A stretch of 30,412 bases of DNA from a virus. The position numbers and the translations under genes are program-made. Every line of letters starts with the position of its first letter. Position 1 is the stretch's first letter. This document shows positions 23,704 to 30,411 of the stretch, one piece after another. The notes beneath the pieces are model-generated. The model saw only the letters and a list, made by a program, of their open reading frames with translations. It searched no databases and was not told the origin of the DNA. The stretch spans positions 1-30,412 of IMG/VR virus record IMGVR_UViG_3300048809_000061, one strand, 5' to 3'.

Positions 23704-25437
23704 CTAGTTGATGACCTTCACTGTCACGTTCGAGAGCAGGGGCGTGTCGGTGGTGCCCGTGGTTTCGACGTACACGATGTCAATGCGCGCCGGTCCCGCC
23801 AGGTTCAGCGAGCCGATGGCCGCAATGCCGATGTTGGTTCCAGCCGTGGGTGCAGTGCCGGCCGCGATCGCCGTCGCTGTTTCCCATCCAAGAGTGGAGC
23901 GCAACGACCCGCCGGTTGCCGAAGCCGAGGCCACCGTGGTTTCGATGTCCTGGCAGAAGTTCCAGTTATAGGCGACGTTGGTTTGCGTGGTGGTGATCTT
24001 CGGACCGCCGATATAGACCGGAATGCCGGTGGTCACGTTCGAGCCGTCGGCATCCCACCAGAATTGGATGGCCGTGATGGTGTTCGCTCCGCCGGCCGCA
24101 TCGACGATCTGCCCACAGATTTCGATTTCCCGGCCCACGTAGTTCATAAACTGAGGGGGGATCTGCACGGAGCCGAGGACGAAGGGAACGGTAGAGGCGA
24201 GCGCCGCCGAGATGGTGGCGGGTTGGTTCGAGCTTACGACGCCATTCAGTCCCGGATGGGAACCCGGAACGTAACTGTAAACGGTGTGAGCTTCGACGTT
24301 TGGGGCGTAATAGGAAGTGGTAGAAACGCCGCCGAGCTGGAACGCTTGCTGTGAAGTTACGACCGGATATACGATCGCAACCGCGCCTGAACCTGTCTGA
24401 CCGTAGGTAGTGTTGGCGACTGCGCAAGCGGGAAGAATGGTTTCGACGGTGGTCAGAGTGCAGACGCCGTTCGAAACCGGGGCGGCTCCAATCACTGTCG
24501 GCTGCGTCACCAGTGGGATGTTGTACTCGTTCTTTGCTGAGCCGCTTTCGAGCCCGACGTAGAGAACATAACCGACAGCTCCCGCCGAAGCTGCCGGGGC
24601 GGTGAACTGAATCGCTTTCGCTGAGGTGTCGGTGAAGGAATAGTCAGCCGAGCATGGCCCTTCGTTGCCGGCGAGGTCCACGTATGCGATACAGACGTGA
24701 ATGGTGCCGCCTGTATAGCAGGAGCCGCTCGGAGTGCAGGACGCACTGGCGCTTGAAAACGCAGTGCTCGAGGTGAGCGTCGTCGGCGCGGCGAGGAAAG
24801 TCGTCACCGTCGGCAACAGGTTCCAGTATTGCGTGGCGTTGCCGCGGTAGTCGACAATCCCGACGCTCGGGAAGCCGGTGGCCGCGGTCAGGATCGCGTT
24901 CGTTCCCTGAAGTGCGGAGCCGTAGCCGCCCGCCCAGAAGGTGTCGATTACAACCTGACCGCCGCCGGTCGAGAACGCATCATTGATCGCTTCTTGCGAC
25001 CCAAACGTGCCAGATTGTACGATCTCACCTTGGCCGTGCAGGTTCGAAAACGATGCGGTGATGTTGCAGCTAATGCCTTGAGAACCGCTCAGAATCGAGG
25101 CTTCATAGCATCCCGAGACTGCAGTCGGCGTAACCGTTTCCTGGTTCGTGCCGTTGCCGACCAGAATCGGCGCGTTGACGTTGAAGGGCATATCCGTCCG
25201 GCCGTCGGGAAGGGTGACGAGTCCCATTTGCAAGGTGATCGTCTGCGAGCCGGTCGCGCTGTTGCCGGATTGCACGCGAGCGGGAGCCATCGCGCCGAAA
25301 CCGTAAGCGTAGTTCGGAGCATAGAAAACGCCGAGCCCGCGGGAAATATCCGAGGGCGGCGAAGCGGGAAGATACTGGCCGAAAGCGGATCCAGCCAGTA
25401 GAGCCAGGGTTGCAATTGCGAGTGTGATGCGTTTCAT
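23704..25437 (-). CDS. Exported beta-rich structural protein (decoration/fibre-like)
   Basis: A 577-residue protein with a classic Sec signal: MKRITLAIATLALLAGSAFG, then QYLP, cleavage likely after AFG. AAGGAG at 25448-25453 gives a good ribosome-binding site. The mature part is rich in Thr, Ser, Gly and Ala with beta character. A fibronectin/Ig-like module lies near residues 230-300 ('GGTIHVCIAYVDLAGNEGPC', 'GAVGYVLYVG'). The C-terminal half has 'IPPQFMNYVGREIEICGQIV' and 'IQFWWDADGSNVTTGIPVYI', which resemble jelly-roll virion proteins. About 11 cysteines are present. It is encoded between terminase and portal, where head decoration proteins can occur. Export of a head protein would be paradoxical, so the true role is open: surface decoration, fibre, or host-surface protein. 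Confidence 0.8.
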   Translation of the reverse strand: MKRITLAIATLALLAGSAFGQYLPASPPSDISRGLGVFYAPNYAYGFGAMAPARVQSGNSATGSQTITLQMGLVTLPDGRTDMPFNVNAPILVGNGTNQETVTPTAVSGCYEASILSGSQGISCNITASFSNLHGQGEIVQSGTFGSQEAINDAFSTGGGQVVIDTFWAGGYGSALQGTNAILTAATGFPSVGIVDYRGNATQYWNLLPTVTTFLAAPTTLTSSTAFSSASASCTPSGSCYTGGTIHVCIAYVDLAGNEGPCSADYSFTDTSAKAIQFTAPAASAGAVGYVLYVGLESGSAKNEYNIPLVTQPTVIGAAPVSNGVCTLTTVETILPACAVANTTYGQTGSGAVAIVYPVVTSQQAFQLGGVSTTSYYAPNVEAHTVYSYVPGSHPGLNGVVSSNQPATISAALASTVPFVLGSVQIPPQFMNYVGREIEICGQIVDAAGGANTITAIQFWWDADGSNVTTGIPVYIGGPKITTTQTNVAYNWNFCQDIETTVASASATGGSLRSTLGWETATAIAAGTAPTAGTNIGIAAIGSLNLAGPARIDIVYVETTGTTDTPLLSNVTVKVIN

Positions 25438-25497
25438 TGGTTTAGTGCTCCTTGAGGGCTGGAGGCCCGGATAGTAAAAACTGAGTGCCTGAAAAAT

Positions 25498-25890
25498 CTA
25501 GTAACCGGATTGCGCGATCTCTGCGCCAGGGCCGTCGCCGGGCTTTGCCTCTTCGCCGGCATCGTTGAATTCATCGTTGACCGGCTCGTGTTCGCAGTTG
25601 CCATCGCCTGAGCAGCCGTCCTTGCCGACGTGATCGTTCATGGCGTGGTGGGCTTCGTGGAGTGTGTTGTGGTGGCGCTCCTCGGGTGGCTCGCCGTTGC
25701 CCATGTGGTGCAGCGTCTTGAACGGGCCGGGCTCTTTGCCGTGCAGCTCGACGTGGTCGGGGTGGGTTCCGTCTTTCGGTTCTTGCTCGCCGGGATCGGG
25801 CTTGTGAATGCCTTTGTCCGGGCGCTGGCCGCCGTCGCCGTGCATCTTCGCGACCTGCGGATTCATGCGGTACTTACTGGCGTCTGCCAT
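25498..25890 (-). CDS. Histidine-rich, hydrophilic protein
   Basis: A 130-residue protein with about 14 histidines (several HH pairs), many Gly, Asp, Glu, Lys and Pro, and almost no hydrophobic residues, so it is probably disordered. A 'GCSGDGNCEHEP' segment adds two cysteines. The composition suggests binding of divalent metals, but no defined fold was seen. GAAGGA at 25898-25903 is a good ribosome-binding site. It lies between the charged coiled-coil gene and the exported structural gene. A role in virion maturation or metal capture is speculation. Confidence 0.7.
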   Translation of the reverse strand: MADASKYRMNPQVAKMHGDGGQRPDKGIHKPDPGEQEPKDGTHPDHVELHGKEPGPFKTLHHMGNGEPPEERHHNTLHEAHHAMNDHVGKDGCSGDGNCEHEPVNDEFNDAGEEAKPGDGPGAEIAQSGY

Positions 25891-25917
25891 GATGTTTTCC
25901 TTCTTGCTGCTGAACTG

Positions 25918-25941
25918 TGCCCCGGAGTGGATACCGGGGCA
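25918..25941 (-). other. Intergenic hairpin
   Basis: A perfect 8-bp inverted repeat TGCCCCGG / CCGGGGCA with an 8-nt loop lies in the 69-nt gap before the His-rich gene. No U run follows on either strand, so it is more likely an mRNA-stability or processing hairpin than an intrinsic terminator. Confidence 0.6.
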
Positions 25942-25959
25942 GGGGCTCGACCGTTGAAG

Positions 25960-26265
25960 CTAGGCGGAAGTTTTATCGTCCGCGGGTGCTTGTTTGGCGG
26001 CGTCGAGGGCTTTGGTGATGTCGGGCTCGGCGGTGCGTTTCTTCTCGCGTTCCTCGTGGAACTTGCGCAGGCCCTCGCCGGGATGATCTTTCTGCCATTC
26101 GTCGCGCTCTTTTTCGTCGGCGGCGATCTGTTTTTCGCGTTCTTCTACCGAGATCGAAAGCGCGGGCTTCTTGCCGTGGTTGAGGTGCAAGGTTTCGACA
26201 AACGATTTGCGCTGTGCCTCTTCTTTTTCGGCCAGTGCATTCACTATTTCTTTTTCGTCGCTCAT
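25960..26265 (-). CDS. Charged coiled-coil protein
   Basis: A 101-residue, Glu/Lys-rich protein: MSDEKEIVNALAEKEEAQRK opens a predicted helix, and 'SISVEEREKQIAADEKERDE' continues it. 'PGEGLRKFHEEREKKR' forms a second charged helix. It starts inside the stop of the membrane zinc-ribbon gene (ATGA overlap). The heptad-like hydrophobics are sparse, so it may be a single long helix. It has no cysteine and no recognised family. The size and charge would suit a scaffold-like or chaperone-like accessory, but the position before the portal does not decide this. Confidence 0.7.
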   Translation of the reverse strand: MSDEKEIVNALAEKEEAQRKSFVETLHLNHGKKPALSISVEEREKQIAADEKERDEWQKDHPGEGLRKFHEEREKKRTAEPDITKALDAAKQAPADDKTSA

Positions 26266-26621
26266 TGTGTTGTCCTCAGGACTGGAATTTGGTTCTCAAC
26301 TCTCCGCTTGATGGCGGTGAAACTTTCGCGGCCTCGGCGGATCGCTCTCGGCCGTTCGTAATCGCAAAAATCGCAGGGCTTATCGCCGACGATCGTTCCT
26401 GCCCCGCACTGCGGGCACATTCTCGGGACCTCGGAGAGTGGCACAGCCGGCCCAGGGGATGCGGCTGACGGCTGTGCCACTGGCTGCGGCCTGCGGATCG
26501 AGCCGCGCTGTACAGGGAGAGCTTTCACGTATTCGGCGATGCGCCAGACGAGCAGGCAACAAAAGCCGAGCAGGATGCAGGTCATCCCGGCGACTGCAAA
26601 GCTAGGAATCAAATTCACCAC
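26262..26621 (-). CDS. Membrane-anchored zinc-ribbon protein
   Basis: A 119-residue protein from a GTG start. One membrane segment spans residues 8-27 (FAVAGMTCILLGFCCLLVWR). A basic, Pro-rich linker follows, then a four-cysteine zinc ribbon with C69, C72, C83 and C86 (CPQCG, CDFC), and a basic tail. The topology puts the ribbon in the cytoplasm if positive-inside rules hold. It overlaps the upstream gene by 20 nt and the downstream gene by 4 nt, so it belongs to the operon. Residues 47-62 of the linker are encoded by a perfect inverted repeat (see separate entry), so the linker may have arisen by insertion. Confidence 0.7.
   Translation of the reverse strand: MVNLIPSFAVAGMTCILLGFCCLLVWRIAEYVKALPVQRGSIRRPQPVAQPSAASPGPAVPLSEVPRMCPQCGAGTIVGDKPCDFCDYERPRAIRRGRESFTAIKRRVENQIPVLRTTQ
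26437..26481. repeat. Perfect 13-bp inverted repeat, REP-like element
   Basis: AGTGGCACAGCCG at 26437-26449 is repeated in inverted form at 26469-26481 with a 19-nt spacer. The repeat lies inside the coding region of the membrane zinc-ribbon protein, in its Pro/Ala linker. From memory, GTGGCACAGCCG/CGGCTGTGCCAC hairpins resemble dispersed palindromic elements of Acidobacteria; I could not check this. Confidence 0.7.
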
Positions 26622-26859
26622 GGATTGCTTTCATCCAGGGAATGCCATCGAAGCCGGCAAAGAAAAACGCGTCGGCAATCGGATCGTCGTAAAAAGGGGA
26701 GAGTCTTGCCCAACTGAAACGCTTCGCTTTCTCGCCCGATTTATAAGCTTGGTTGTTCATCTGCAGACGACGCTGCAGCTTCGCGATCAGCTTTACTTGA
26801 TCGACCGCGGCCGCTGGAACCGGAGCTTTCGTTTCTTCCCGTTGTTTTGTTTCTTCCAT
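26602..26859 (-). CDS. Small hypothetical late protein
   Basis: An 85-residue protein: MEETKQREETKAPVPAAAVD, then a helical 'QVKLIAKLQRRLQMNNQAYK', then an aromatic C-terminus 'FYDDPIADAFFFAGFDGIPW'. The mix of a charged helix and a conserved-looking aromatic tail supports coding. No family was recognised. It overlaps the next gene by 20 nt; the ribosome-binding site is weak (GAAAGA). Confidence 0.6.
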   Translation of the reverse strand: MEETKQREETKAPVPAAAVDQVKLIAKLQRRLQMNNQAYKSGEKAKRFSWARLSPFYDDPIADAFFFAGFDGIPWMKAIRGEFDS

Positions 26860-27020
26860 TTGTCTTTCAGTCGCAGGTCAGCCAGGTAGCGGCGCTGCAC
26901 CATCTCGGAAACCATCGCTTCGTCGGAAACTTCAGCGAGCCGTTGGTCATCGATGCGGTCAAGGTGTGGTTTCAGGGCCAGGGTTCCGCAGACGGCGGAT
27001 TCTGTCGATCCGGTCGTCAT
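26793..27020 (-). CDS. Possible small basic protein bridging terL and downstream genes
   Basis: A 75-residue frame from an ATG at 27020, or about 40 residues from an ATG at 26915. It overlaps the TerL C-terminal fragment and the next gene by about 60 nt each and covers the otherwise 99-nt gap. Its end is very basic (LKDKWKKQNNGKKRKLRFQR). The overlaps are long and no Shine-Dalgarno is convincing; the shorter start at 26915 would largely avoid the upstream overlap. Either a real small protein or a filler frame. Confidence 0.35.
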   Translation of the reverse strand: MTTGSTESAVCGTLALKPHLDRIDDQRLAEVSDEAMVSEMVQRRYLADLRLKDKWKKQNNGKKRKLRFQRPRSIK

Positions 27021-27222
27021 ACGCTTGCAGCACTTCTTGCCGCTCCACTTCCCGCGGCTTCCCGGAAGGCGCGAGCATCGATTTCAAGCCGTAGCGCGCC
27101 GTGTCCGCGATGTCGTCCGCGACCGAATCGGTCTTGATGATGTCGCCGTCCCGATCGGGATCGGCCACCAACACCGGGAGCGCGTCGAGCAGTTCGTGAC
27201 ACTCGGAGGCAATCAGCCACAT
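26959..27222 (-). CDS. Large terminase, C-terminal fragment (nuclease end)
   Basis: 87 residues in the same frame as the upstream TerL part, starting at an ATG that directly follows its TAA. 'ASECHELLDALPVLVADPDR' and 'IIKTDSVADDIADTARYGLK' match the typical end of TerL proteins, where an acid-rich stretch precedes a D-x-x-D-A-x-R-Y-G-like motif; the Asp there is the usual third nuclease metal ligand. This fragment has no independent domain and makes sense only as the end of TerL. Both parts plus one residue for the stop give about 514 residues, normal for TerL. Either a nonsense mutation (for example AAA to TAA), a base-call error, readthrough, or translation of a second chain by stop-start coupling. 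Confidence 0.8.
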   Translation of the reverse strand: MWLIASECHELLDALPVLVADPDRDGDIIKTDSVADDIADTARYGLKSMLAPSGKPREVERQEVLQAYDDRIDRIRRLRNPGPETTP

Positions 27223-28503
27223 TTAGCTCGCTTGTTGCGTGGCACAGAGAGAAGTCTCGCGCATCTGGTTGTACATCAGCCGCCAGCCGCCGATCCGGTC
27301 ATGGTCGGCCAAGGTTGGCTCCGGCATTCCGTGCTTGCGCATCACTCTTCCGATCTGCAGCTCGACGGTTTGCGCGACGCCCAGCTTCTTTTTGCGCTCC
27401 GGGCCGATCGGGCCGATGAAGAAATACTTGATCGTGCGGCGCTCGACGGCGTTGCAGTTCTTGACGATCGCTTCGGCAATCTCGACCTCGCTCTGCTGCT
27501 CCATCATCAGCGTCTTGTAGGTGACGACCAGGTCGATCGGTGAAGCTTTCGAGATCAGGCCCGTCGCCTTGCGCAACTCTTCCGCGGAAACTTTCCCGCG
27601 CGCATGCCAGAGCACTCCGGTGTGGTGATAGACGCCCCAGTCGAGACTCAACCAGCGAGTCCACCAGGGCTTGACCAGCGCGAGTACCTGGTCCGGAGAG
27701 AGCTGCATTTTCTTTTTGTCGAAGACGGCGCCGAAATACTGACCCGCGAAGCGGTCGAACCTGCCTAGTAAATGGCCGATGCGAATGTGTTCCGGCTGCG
27801 CGTCGAGATCGCGGCCGTACTGGGTGCGGGTGACGAAATATTGAAAGCGCTTCGCCTCGTCCCAAGAGTCGTAGTCTTCGACAGTCAGTCCGTCCGACAT
27901 CAGCGCGGGACGCGCCCACTCGACATTGTCCCAGCCGTAGGCCTGGATGAAGGCGAAGTCTTCGGCGCGTTCTTTGCCTTCATAAACCTTGTCGTAGAAA
28001 ATCCGTTTCAGGAAGGCGACCGAGACGCCGCCGGGATTGTAGAAGAGTCCGAGCTTGCATTTGCCTTCGGGTTGGTTCGGGGCGCGGGCGGCCATCTTGA
28101 TCTGCCGCAGTTCTTTCTCTGTGAATTGCTCCGCCTGGTCGACGAAGATGTCCATGAATTCCGGCCCCCAGAATTTGCGGGTGACGTCGGCTTCGGTCTC
28201 GGCCGCCATAAACGAGATTCGCGAGCCGTTTGGCATATTGATTTCCTTGTTGGCGTAGAAGGGCACGAGATCAGGGAAGGCTTCGAGTATTGGTTGGACG
28301 TGGTTTTTCATCACATCGTCCCAGACGCGCCGCACAATGGCCGCTTTCGATCCGGGATAGTCGAGCCGCCGCCGCAAACACACGCGATCAATTCCGCCGC
28401 TCTTGGCGCCGCCACGTGAGCCGCCGTAGCCAATCCAGGTTGCAGGGCCTTCAAAGAGATCATCAAGCTCAGATTGTTTTGGCTGGAGAACGATTTGCGC
28501 CAA
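27223..28503 (-). CDS. terL: Large terminase, ATPase and partial nuclease
   Basis: 426 residues from a TTG start overlapping the TerS-like gene by 35 nt. The ATPase Walker A is 'GGSRGGAKS' (residues 27-35). Walker B is 'MDIFVDQAEQ' (D122; the usual DE is DQ, with E125 two residues on). The nuclease begins at 'SLDWGVYHHTGVLW' with D288, the expected first metal ligand. Where related TerLs carry SPD, this one reads 'YFFIGPIGPE', so the second acid may be missing; that comparison is from memory. The frame stops at TAA after 'CATQQAS', before the conserved end found in the next ORF. TerL pumps DNA into the prohead and cuts the concatemer. Packaging function depends on how the stop is dealt with. 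Confidence 0.85.
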   Translation of the reverse strand: MAQIVLQPKQSELDDLFEGPATWIGYGGSRGGAKSGGIDRVCLRRRLDYPGSKAAIVRRVWDDVMKNHVQPILEAFPDLVPFYANKEINMPNGSRISFMAAETEADVTRKFWGPEFMDIFVDQAEQFTEKELRQIKMAARAPNQPEGKCKLGLFYNPGGVSVAFLKRIFYDKVYEGKERAEDFAFIQAYGWDNVEWARPALMSDGLTVEDYDSWDEAKRFQYFVTRTQYGRDLDAQPEHIRIGHLLGRFDRFAGQYFGAVFDKKKMQLSPDQVLALVKPWWTRWLSLDWGVYHHTGVLWHARGKVSAEELRKATGLISKASPIDLVVTYKTLMMEQQSEVEIAEAIVKNCNAVERRTIKYFFIGPIGPERKKKLGVAQTVELQIGRVMRKHGMPEPTLADHDRIGGWRLMYNQMRETSLCATQQAS

Positions 28504-28795
28504 GTTTCACCAGTTCGAAAATGATCTTCCCGCCGGCCATGATCTGCTGTGCCGGCAGGCCGCGGGCGCGCTCGACACACACTTTAAGTGCCCACCGAAC
28601 CTCTTCGCGTTGCCGGTCACTCAGGGTGGCTAAAACTTTTCCCGCGTGCAGAAATTCCCGCCAGTAAGCCACTTCGTCAATGCTCGCGAGGACGTCGTTC
28701 GCGACTTCTTTCGAGGGAACGTACGGGAGCTTCGCTTTCGCTTTCCGGCCGGCGCCTGGCCGGGATCCGCCCGGCCCCTTTTTCTGGGTCGTCAT
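28469..28795 (-). CDS. Small terminase-like protein
   Basis: A 108-residue protein. The N-terminus 'GPGGSRPGAGRKAKAKLP' is the GG-x-RPGAGRK motif common at the start of phage small terminases and related HTH proteins. A helical core follows ('EVAYWREFLHAGKVLATLSD', 'REEVRWALKVCVERARGLPA'). It directly precedes and overlaps TerL, the normal terS position. The ATG abuts the upstream TAG. TerS would recognise the packaging site and stimulate TerL. Confidence 0.7.
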   Translation of the reverse strand: MTTQKKGPGGSRPGAGRKAKAKLPYVPSKEVANDVLASIDEVAYWREFLHAGKVLATLSDRQREEVRWALKVCVERARGLPAQQIMAGGKIIFELVKLGANRSPAKTI

Positions 28796-29548
28796 CTAGT
28801 AGAGGACGCAGCCGCCGGCGTATGCGTTGACGGTGACGGTTCCGGTTGATTCCGCGCCCGCTTGCACCTGCAAAGTGCCAGCGGTCGCCGCGTTCTCAAT
28901 GATGACGGTGAAGTGAACCCAGTCGGTGGTCGCCGCGGTCACGATGCCTGTGCCGATCATCCCGAACTGCGTCGGGAAAGCGGCGGCTTGTTGCGCGGCG
29001 GCGGTTGCTGTCGCTACGGCGGAGGCGCCGTTTCCGACCCACGTTTCCGTGACCAATGAAGGCAACGCCGGCCCGGTGAGTGCGAAGTTTAGGCCAGCCG
29101 TGCTTGCGCTCGCGGTGTAATTGAAATCGCACTGCAGCACATAGTTCGTGTTTCCGGCAATCGGCCAGGACAAACCGACCATGGCTGCCGGGCTGAAGGC
29201 CGACGAGAATGTCTGCGTGAATTGAGTCGTGAGGAATTGCTTCGACGGGATCGTGGGCGGGACCGCGGCCCAGGTTGAGCCGCTGTATTGGCAGACGACG
29301 ACGATCGAGCCGCCGCCCGTGGCGCAGTCGGTCGCCGTCGTTCCGTCGGTGACGGTTGCGATCGTCCCTTTGGTTTTGCCGGGGATCGAACTCAATCCGG
29401 AGACGGTCGTAATCGTGACGCCGCCGCCGCCGGATCCGCCGAAGTTGTTTTGGTTGGAAGTCTGCCCGAAAAGCAAAGGAAGGAAAGCCACGACCAGGAC
29501 GACGGCCGCGAGCAGGATAAAAGCAGAAGCGTTGCGGAGTTTAGCCAT
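28796..29548 (-). CDS. Signal-anchor/exported beta-rich virion-type protein
   Basis: A 250-residue protein: MAKLRNASAFILLAAVVLVV plus AFLPLLFG form a basic start and a long hydrophobic core ending before a 'QTSNQNNFGGSGGGG' linker, so either a Sec signal or a membrane anchor. The following 'GTIATVTDGTTATDCATGGG' part resembles short fibre modules. The C-terminal 150 residues form a beta-rich domain ('WPIAGNTNYVLQCDFNYTAS', 'DWVHFTVIIENAATAGTLQV') like a fibre head. Four cysteines remain in the mature part. It starts in the previous gene (8-nt ATGGCTAA overlap) and ends against the TerS start. It looks like a second tail-fibre-type gene placed upstream of terminase. Confidence 0.75.
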   Translation of the reverse strand: MAKLRNASAFILLAAVVLVVAFLPLLFGQTSNQNNFGGSGGGGVTITTVSGLSSIPGKTKGTIATVTDGTTATDCATGGGSIVVVCQYSGSTWAAVPPTIPSKQFLTTQFTQTFSSAFSPAAMVGLSWPIAGNTNYVLQCDFNYTASASTAGLNFALTGPALPSLVTETWVGNGASAVATATAAAQQAAAFPTQFGMIGTGIVTAATTDWVHFTVIIENAATAGTLQVQAGAESTGTVTVNAYAGGCVLY

Positions 29549-29939
29549 TCATTTTAGCCGTGATGCTGCAAGCGTTCGCCGGCTGCGTCGTTACGTATGG
29601 CCGGGCGAACTTCGCCTTGACGTGCAACTCGACGCGGGCATAGTAGAGCCCGGCGCCGCCAGTCTGCGTTGCCGTGGTGATCGAGCCACTGGCTTCGGTC
29701 TGATAGGCGCCGTTGATGTCGGTGTCGGCGGTTTGCAGGCCAATCGAAAAGACGCCAGGATTCACGGAGAACCACAGCTCCATCGAAATATCGCGTTCGC
29801 TGCCGTCCTGCGTTTGTGCCAGGGCGACACGTTCGCCGGGAGTGCCGCTAGGGTAGATATTGGAGGCCTCGGCGTTGATCGAGCTGAAAGAATCGCCAGG
29901 GTACAGCGCGGAGGGGAGAGTCAGAGTTCCGTACAGCAT
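29541..29939 (-). CDS. Small beta-rich structural-type protein
   Basis: A 132-residue protein starting MLYGTLTLPSALYPGDSFSS. It contains beta-like strands ('RDISMELWFSVNPGVFSIGL', 'GAGLYYARVELHVKAKF') and one cysteine near the end. No signal peptide is present. GAGGAA lies 11 nt upstream. The fold resembles a small beta sandwich; a decoration or fibre-associated protein is likely given the neighbour, but no family was recognised. Confidence 0.7.
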   Translation of the reverse strand: MLYGTLTLPSALYPGDSFSSINAEASNIYPSGTPGERVALAQTQDGSERDISMELWFSVNPGVFSIGLQTADTDINGAYQTEASGSITTATQTGGAGLYYARVELHVKAKFARPYVTTQPANACSITAKMNG

Positions 29940-29953
29940 AAGGGGTTAGTTCC

Positions 29954-30223
29954 TCACAGCTTCTCCGCCCGCAAGCATTCGACGATCGTCTCAAACGTCA
30001 CTTCGTGATGCACGCAGGGGCAGGTGGTGTGATCGCAGAATTTGTGCCGGCCGTGCAGACAGTCGATGCAGATCAGGGCAGCAGAACGCCCCTTTACTCG
30101 GGTAGATCGGCGCGCAGCCAGGAAGCGGGGCACGTCTGCGACCTTGAGGCCGGACAATTTCACGGCGACGAAGTGATCTGGATTCAGGATCACTACCTCT
30201 GGAGTTATGGTTGCGGTGCTCAT
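29954..30223 (-). CDS. Cys/His-rich zinc-binding protein
   Basis: An 89-residue protein. After a basic N-terminal part ('VPRFLAARRSTRVKGR'), a Cys/His-rich motif runs CIDCLHGRHKFCDHTTCPC followed by VHHE. Candidate ligands are C52, C55, H60, C63, C68, C70, H72 and H73, which could hold two zinc ions. Function unknown; such small zinc proteins in phages are often transcription or host-takeover factors. It overlaps the upstream gene by 4 nt (ATGA). Confidence 0.75.
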   Translation of the reverse strand: MSTATITPEVVILNPDHFVAVKLSGLKVADVPRFLAARRSTRVKGRSAALICIDCLHGRHKFCDHTTCPCVHHEVTFETIVECLRAEKL

Positions 30224-30411
30224 TGGGATTGCAGCGGAATCAGCTTCGCGGACGAGGGATAGAACGGTTCAATACGGCGGTGAGTGAGGCCCATCAGGTC
30301 GGGAATTCTTGAGGATTCGTAGCGCCAGGTTGAAAACTCGGCCGGCTGCACGCCTAAAAGCAGGCAATAGGCTTTATATCGTTCGTAGCGCTGGAATTCG
30401 GTGAATCTCAC
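30220..30411 (-). CDS. Partial gene at the right edge
   Basis: 63 codons are visible, beginning at a GTG 1 nt from the window end, so the true start may lie outside. The peptide is basic and aromatic ('FQRYERYKAYCLLLGVQPAE', 'FSTWRYESSRIPDLMGLTHR'). The helical first part could be a DNA-binding domain but is too short to judge. Its TGA overlaps the ATG of the zinc-binding gene. No family was recognised. Confidence 0.6.
   Translation of the reverse strand: MRFTEFQRYERYKAYCLLLGVQPAEFSTWRYESSRIPDLMGLTHRRIEPFYPSSAKLIPLQSQ

Noticed and set aside
23341-24354. 337-codon plus-strand frame
   Set aside because: Antisense to two small genes and the exported structural gene; crosses the terminator hairpin and lacks any recognisable domain.
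27223-27225. Reassignment of TAA to an amino acid as explanation for the split TerL
   Set aside because: Many other genes here end at TAA with a following gene start (for example 5467, 10256, 17181, 23244), so TAA acts as a stop genome-wide.
27299-27919. Alternate-frame ORF within terL
   Set aside because: Arg-rich shadow; the TerL frame carries Walker and nuclease motifs through the same stretch.
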